Assembly: GCA_902493375.1 (NCBI GenBank)
Contig: CABUPH010000029.1
Location: 1-6,316, forward strand
DNA length: 6,316 nt
Origin: an uncultured Collinsella sp.
Lineage (GTDB): Bacteria; Actinomycetota; Coriobacteriia; Coriobacteriales; Coriobacteriaceae
Direction: 5' to 3'
Shown here piece by piece: positions 4,605-6,316 of the stretch. Both the position numbers and the translations under genes were made by a program. Positions within the stretch are counted from its first letter, which is position 1. The number at the start of each line of letters is the position of its first letter. Below the pieces are notes generated by a model. That model saw only the letters and a program-made list of their open reading frames with translations, made no database searches and had not been told where the DNA came from.

Positions 4605-6125
4605 GTGGCCCAAGAGACGTTTAGCGATCGCCTGCGACAGACTATGTCCGATCGCGACGTTCGCCAGTCGGACGTAATCCGCGCATCGGAGATGCTCGGC
4701 AAAAAACTCGGCAAGAGTCAGATGAGCCAATATGTGAGCGGCAAGACGATTCCGCGGCGCGATGTGGCAGAGCTGCTCGCCCGTATTTTGGAGGTCGATG
4801 TTACCTGGCTGCTCGCCGGTGACGCCGACCAAGGCGAGGAATCATCTCCCCGCAACAATTCCAAGCCCGAACCCCATCCCTCAGCTCAAATTGCAAGGAG
4901 CGCCACCATGCGTACTTTTTCTAAATCCACCAAGCTCGATAACGTCCTGTATGACGTGCGCGGTCCCGTCGTCGACGAGGCCGCCCGTATGGAGGACGAG
5001 GGCGAGCGCATCCTCAAGCTCAATATCGGCAACCCGGCGCCCTTCGGTTTCCGCACGCCCGATGAGGTCATCAAGGACATGCGCCAGCAGCTGCCCGACT
5101 GCGAAGGCTATTCCAACTCGCGTGGCCTGTTCTCCGCGCGCAAGGCGATCATGCAGTATTCGCAGATCAAGGGCTTGCCCAACGTTCAGATGGAGCATAT
5201 CTACACAGGCAACGGCGTGTCCGAGCTCATTCAGCTTTCGATGAACGCGCTGCTCGACAATGGCGACGAGATTCTGATCCCCAGCCCCGACTATCCGCTC
5301 TGGACGGCGTGCGCAACCCTTGCCGGCGGTCATCCCGTGCACTATCTGTGCGATGAGCAGGCGGATTGGTATCCCGACCTGGAGGATATGGAGTCCAAGA
5401 TCACGAGCGCGACCAAAGCCCTCGTCATCATCAACCCCAACAACCCCACGGGTTCCGTCTATCCGCGCGAGGTGCTCGAGGGCATCGTCGAGGTTGCACG
5501 CAGGCATCAGCTGATGATCTTTGCTGATGAGATCTACGACCGCCTGTGCATGGACGGCTACGAGCACGTCTCGATTGCCTCGCTCGCCCCCGACCTACCC
5601 TGCGTTACCTTTAGCGGTCTGTCCAAGTCGCACATGATCGCGGGCTATCGTATTGGCTGGATGGTGCTTTCGGGCAACCAGCGCTGCATGAGCGACTTCA
5701 TCATGGGCATCAACATGCTCTCCAACATGCGCCTGTGCTCCAACGTGCCGGCTCAGTCGATCGTTCAGACGGCGCTCGGTGGCCATCAGTCCGTCAACGA
5801 CTACATCCGCCCCGGCGGCCGTGTCTACGAGCAGCGCAACTTTGTGTATGAGGCGCTCAACAAGATTGACGGCATCTCGGTGGTCAAGCCCCGTGCGGCG
5901 TTCTACATCTTCCCCAAGATGGATGTGAAGAAGTTCAACATTACCGATGACGAGCAGTTCGCCCTTGACCTGCTGCACGAGAAGAAGATCCTGATCACGC
6001 GCGGCGGCGGCTTCAACTGGGCTGAGCCCGACCACTTCCGTATCGTGTACCTGCCGCGCATGGAAGTACTCAAAGAGTCCCTCGAAGACCTCGCCGACTT
6101 CTTTGACCATTATCGCCAACAATAG
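4605..6125 (+). CDS. XRE helix-turn-helix domain fused to AlaA-like alanine aminotransferase
   Basis: A 506-residue two-domain protein. Residues 4-72 are an XRE/Cro-type helix-turn-helix. A hydrophilic Ser/Pro/Asn-rich linker spans about 73-101. Residues 102-506 are a fold-type I PLP aminotransferase that closely resembles E. coli AlaA (glutamate-pyruvate transaminase) from memory: the same LNIGNPAPFGF, PDYPLWTA and PGGRVYEQRN-type segments and the same length of 405. Visible active-site residues are Y230, N280 (NPNNPTG), D308 and Y311 (DEIYD), the PLP lysine K341 (SGLSKSH), R349 and the carboxylate-binding R479 (DHFRIVYLPR). The catalytic domain looks intact, so activity is expected. Start choice: AAGGAGG (4593-4599) lies 5 nt before the GTG at 4605. 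An upstream in-frame GTG at 4566 has no ribosome binding site and falls in the operator cluster. The domain order resembles MocR/PdxR regulators, but those use a GntR-type domain. Likely role: alanine/pyruvate/glutamate exchange with autoregulation; the regulatory part is inferred. Confidence 0.92.
   Translation: MAQETFSDRLRQTMSDRDVRQSDVIRASEMLGKKLGKSQMSQYVSGKTIPRRDVAELLARILEVDVTWLLAGDADQGEESSPRNNSKPEPHPSAQIARSATMRTFSKSTKLDNVLYDVRGPVVDEAARMEDEGERILKLNIGNPAPFGFRTPDEVIKDMRQQLPDCEGYSNSRGLFSARKAIMQYSQIKGLPNVQMEHIYTGNGVSELIQLSMNALLDNGDEILIPSPDYPLWTACATLAGGHPVHYLCDEQADWYPDLEDMESKITSATKALVIINPNNPTGSVYPREVLEGIVEVARRHQLMIFADEIYDRLCMDGYEHVSIASLAPDLPCVTFSGLSKSHMIAGYRIGWMVLSGNQRCMSDFIMGINMLSNMRLCSNVPAQSIVQTALGGHQSVNDYIRPGGRVYEQRNFVYEALNKIDGISVVKPRAAFYIFPKMDVKKFNITDDEQFALDLLHEKKILITRGGGFNWAEPDHFRIVYLPRMEVLKESLEDLADFFDHYRQQ
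4895..4910 (+). promoter_or_regulatory. Internal in-frame ribosome binding site and ATG at the domain boundary
   Basis: AAGGAG (4895-4900) is followed by 7 nt and ATG (4908-4910), in frame with the fusion. Translation from it gives a 405-residue protein beginning MRTFSKSTKLDNVLYDVRGP, which matches the normal N-terminus of AlaA. The internal site could yield the enzyme without its DNA-binding domain, or be a relic of an older two-gene arrangement. Confidence 0.5.
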
Positions 6126-6126
6126 T

Positions 6127-6150
6127 TCCGCCGTTCTACCGAACGGCGGA
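6127..6150. other. 10-bp perfect hairpin directly after the aminotransferase stop
   Basis: TCCGCCGTTC (6127-6136) and GAACGGCGGA (6141-6150) pair perfectly around TACC. No T-run follows, so on its own it is not a classic intrinsic terminator. It may stabilise the mRNA 3' end or pause RNA polymerase. Confidence 0.65.
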
Positions 6151-6200
6151 CCGCTTGACGCTGCGCGAGCCGCATTCACGCCAATCTGACGTTCAACTTC

Positions 6201-6235
6201 AAGGGCGCGACCAGAAGGTCAGCGCCCTTTTGTTT
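6201..6235 (+). terminator. Intrinsic terminator after the aminotransferase gene
   Basis: AAGGGCGC (6201-6208) pairs with GCGCCCTT (6222-6229). Past a bulged A the stem continues with GACC (6209-6212) on GGTC (6217-6220), closed by AGAA. TTTTGTTT follows (6228-6235). Positions 6236-6316 show no gene or recognisable element. Confidence 0.85.
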
Positions 6236-6316
6236 CACGTCACCTTGGCGCAAATGCGACTCGCTCGCTCATATGACCCAATCCGCTGTCAAGAGCCACA
6301 ATGGCCCCGCCGACCG

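Noticed and set aside
4881..5567. Minus-strand open frame of 228 codons opposite the aminotransferase
   Set aside because: Antisense to a conserved enzyme with catalytic motifs; no ribosome binding site or recognisable family was found. The same holds for 5595-6179 and 3500-3901 on the minus strand.
6192..6202. TTCAACTTCAA, resembling the TTGAA half-sites on the other strand
   Set aside because: It is not a dyad, lies outside any promoter and overlaps the terminator stem; likely chance.

Overview
The window is a high-GC bacterial chromosome segment with GTG starts and strong AGGAGG-type ribosome binding sites. The style resembles Coriobacteriia (Collinsella-like actinobacteria), but that placement is an inference from overall protein character, not a database match. 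No mobile element, rRNA, tRNA or CRISPR array is visible.

Layout. Positions 1-93 hold the intrinsic terminator of the first gene. Positions 94-2325 (minus) encode a KUP-family potassium transporter with a long acidic tail. Positions 2326-2553 form an unusually structured intergenic region. It contains a 27-bp hairpin in the kup leader, a perfect 24-bp palindrome carrying -10-like hexamers on both strands, and a 15-bp inverted repeat with a 43-nt loop. A plus-strand terminator-like hairpin shares one arm with that repeat, so a small plus-strand RNA is possible. Positions 2554-3465 (minus) encode a ten-helix EamA/DMT exporter. It is divergent from a LysR-type regulator at 3584-4441 (plus), with a LysR-box-like dyad in the shared 118-bp gap. 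Positions 4442-4604 hold a probable terminator and then a cluster of TTGAAC-based operator-like repeats. Positions 4605-6125 (plus) encode a fusion of an XRE-type helix-turn-helix domain to an AlaA-like alanine/pyruvate aminotransferase. Two hairpins follow, the second a good intrinsic terminator. The last 80 bases show nothing recognisable.

How the genes may work together. The LysR regulator probably controls itself and the EamA transporter. The aminotransferase looks autoregulated: its own N-terminal DNA-binding domain is the natural candidate to bind the dyads over its promoter. An internal in-frame ribosome binding site and ATG would also release a 405-residue stand-alone enzyme. The fusion with its operator cluster, and the structured kup-eamA gap, are the two most interesting parts of the window.
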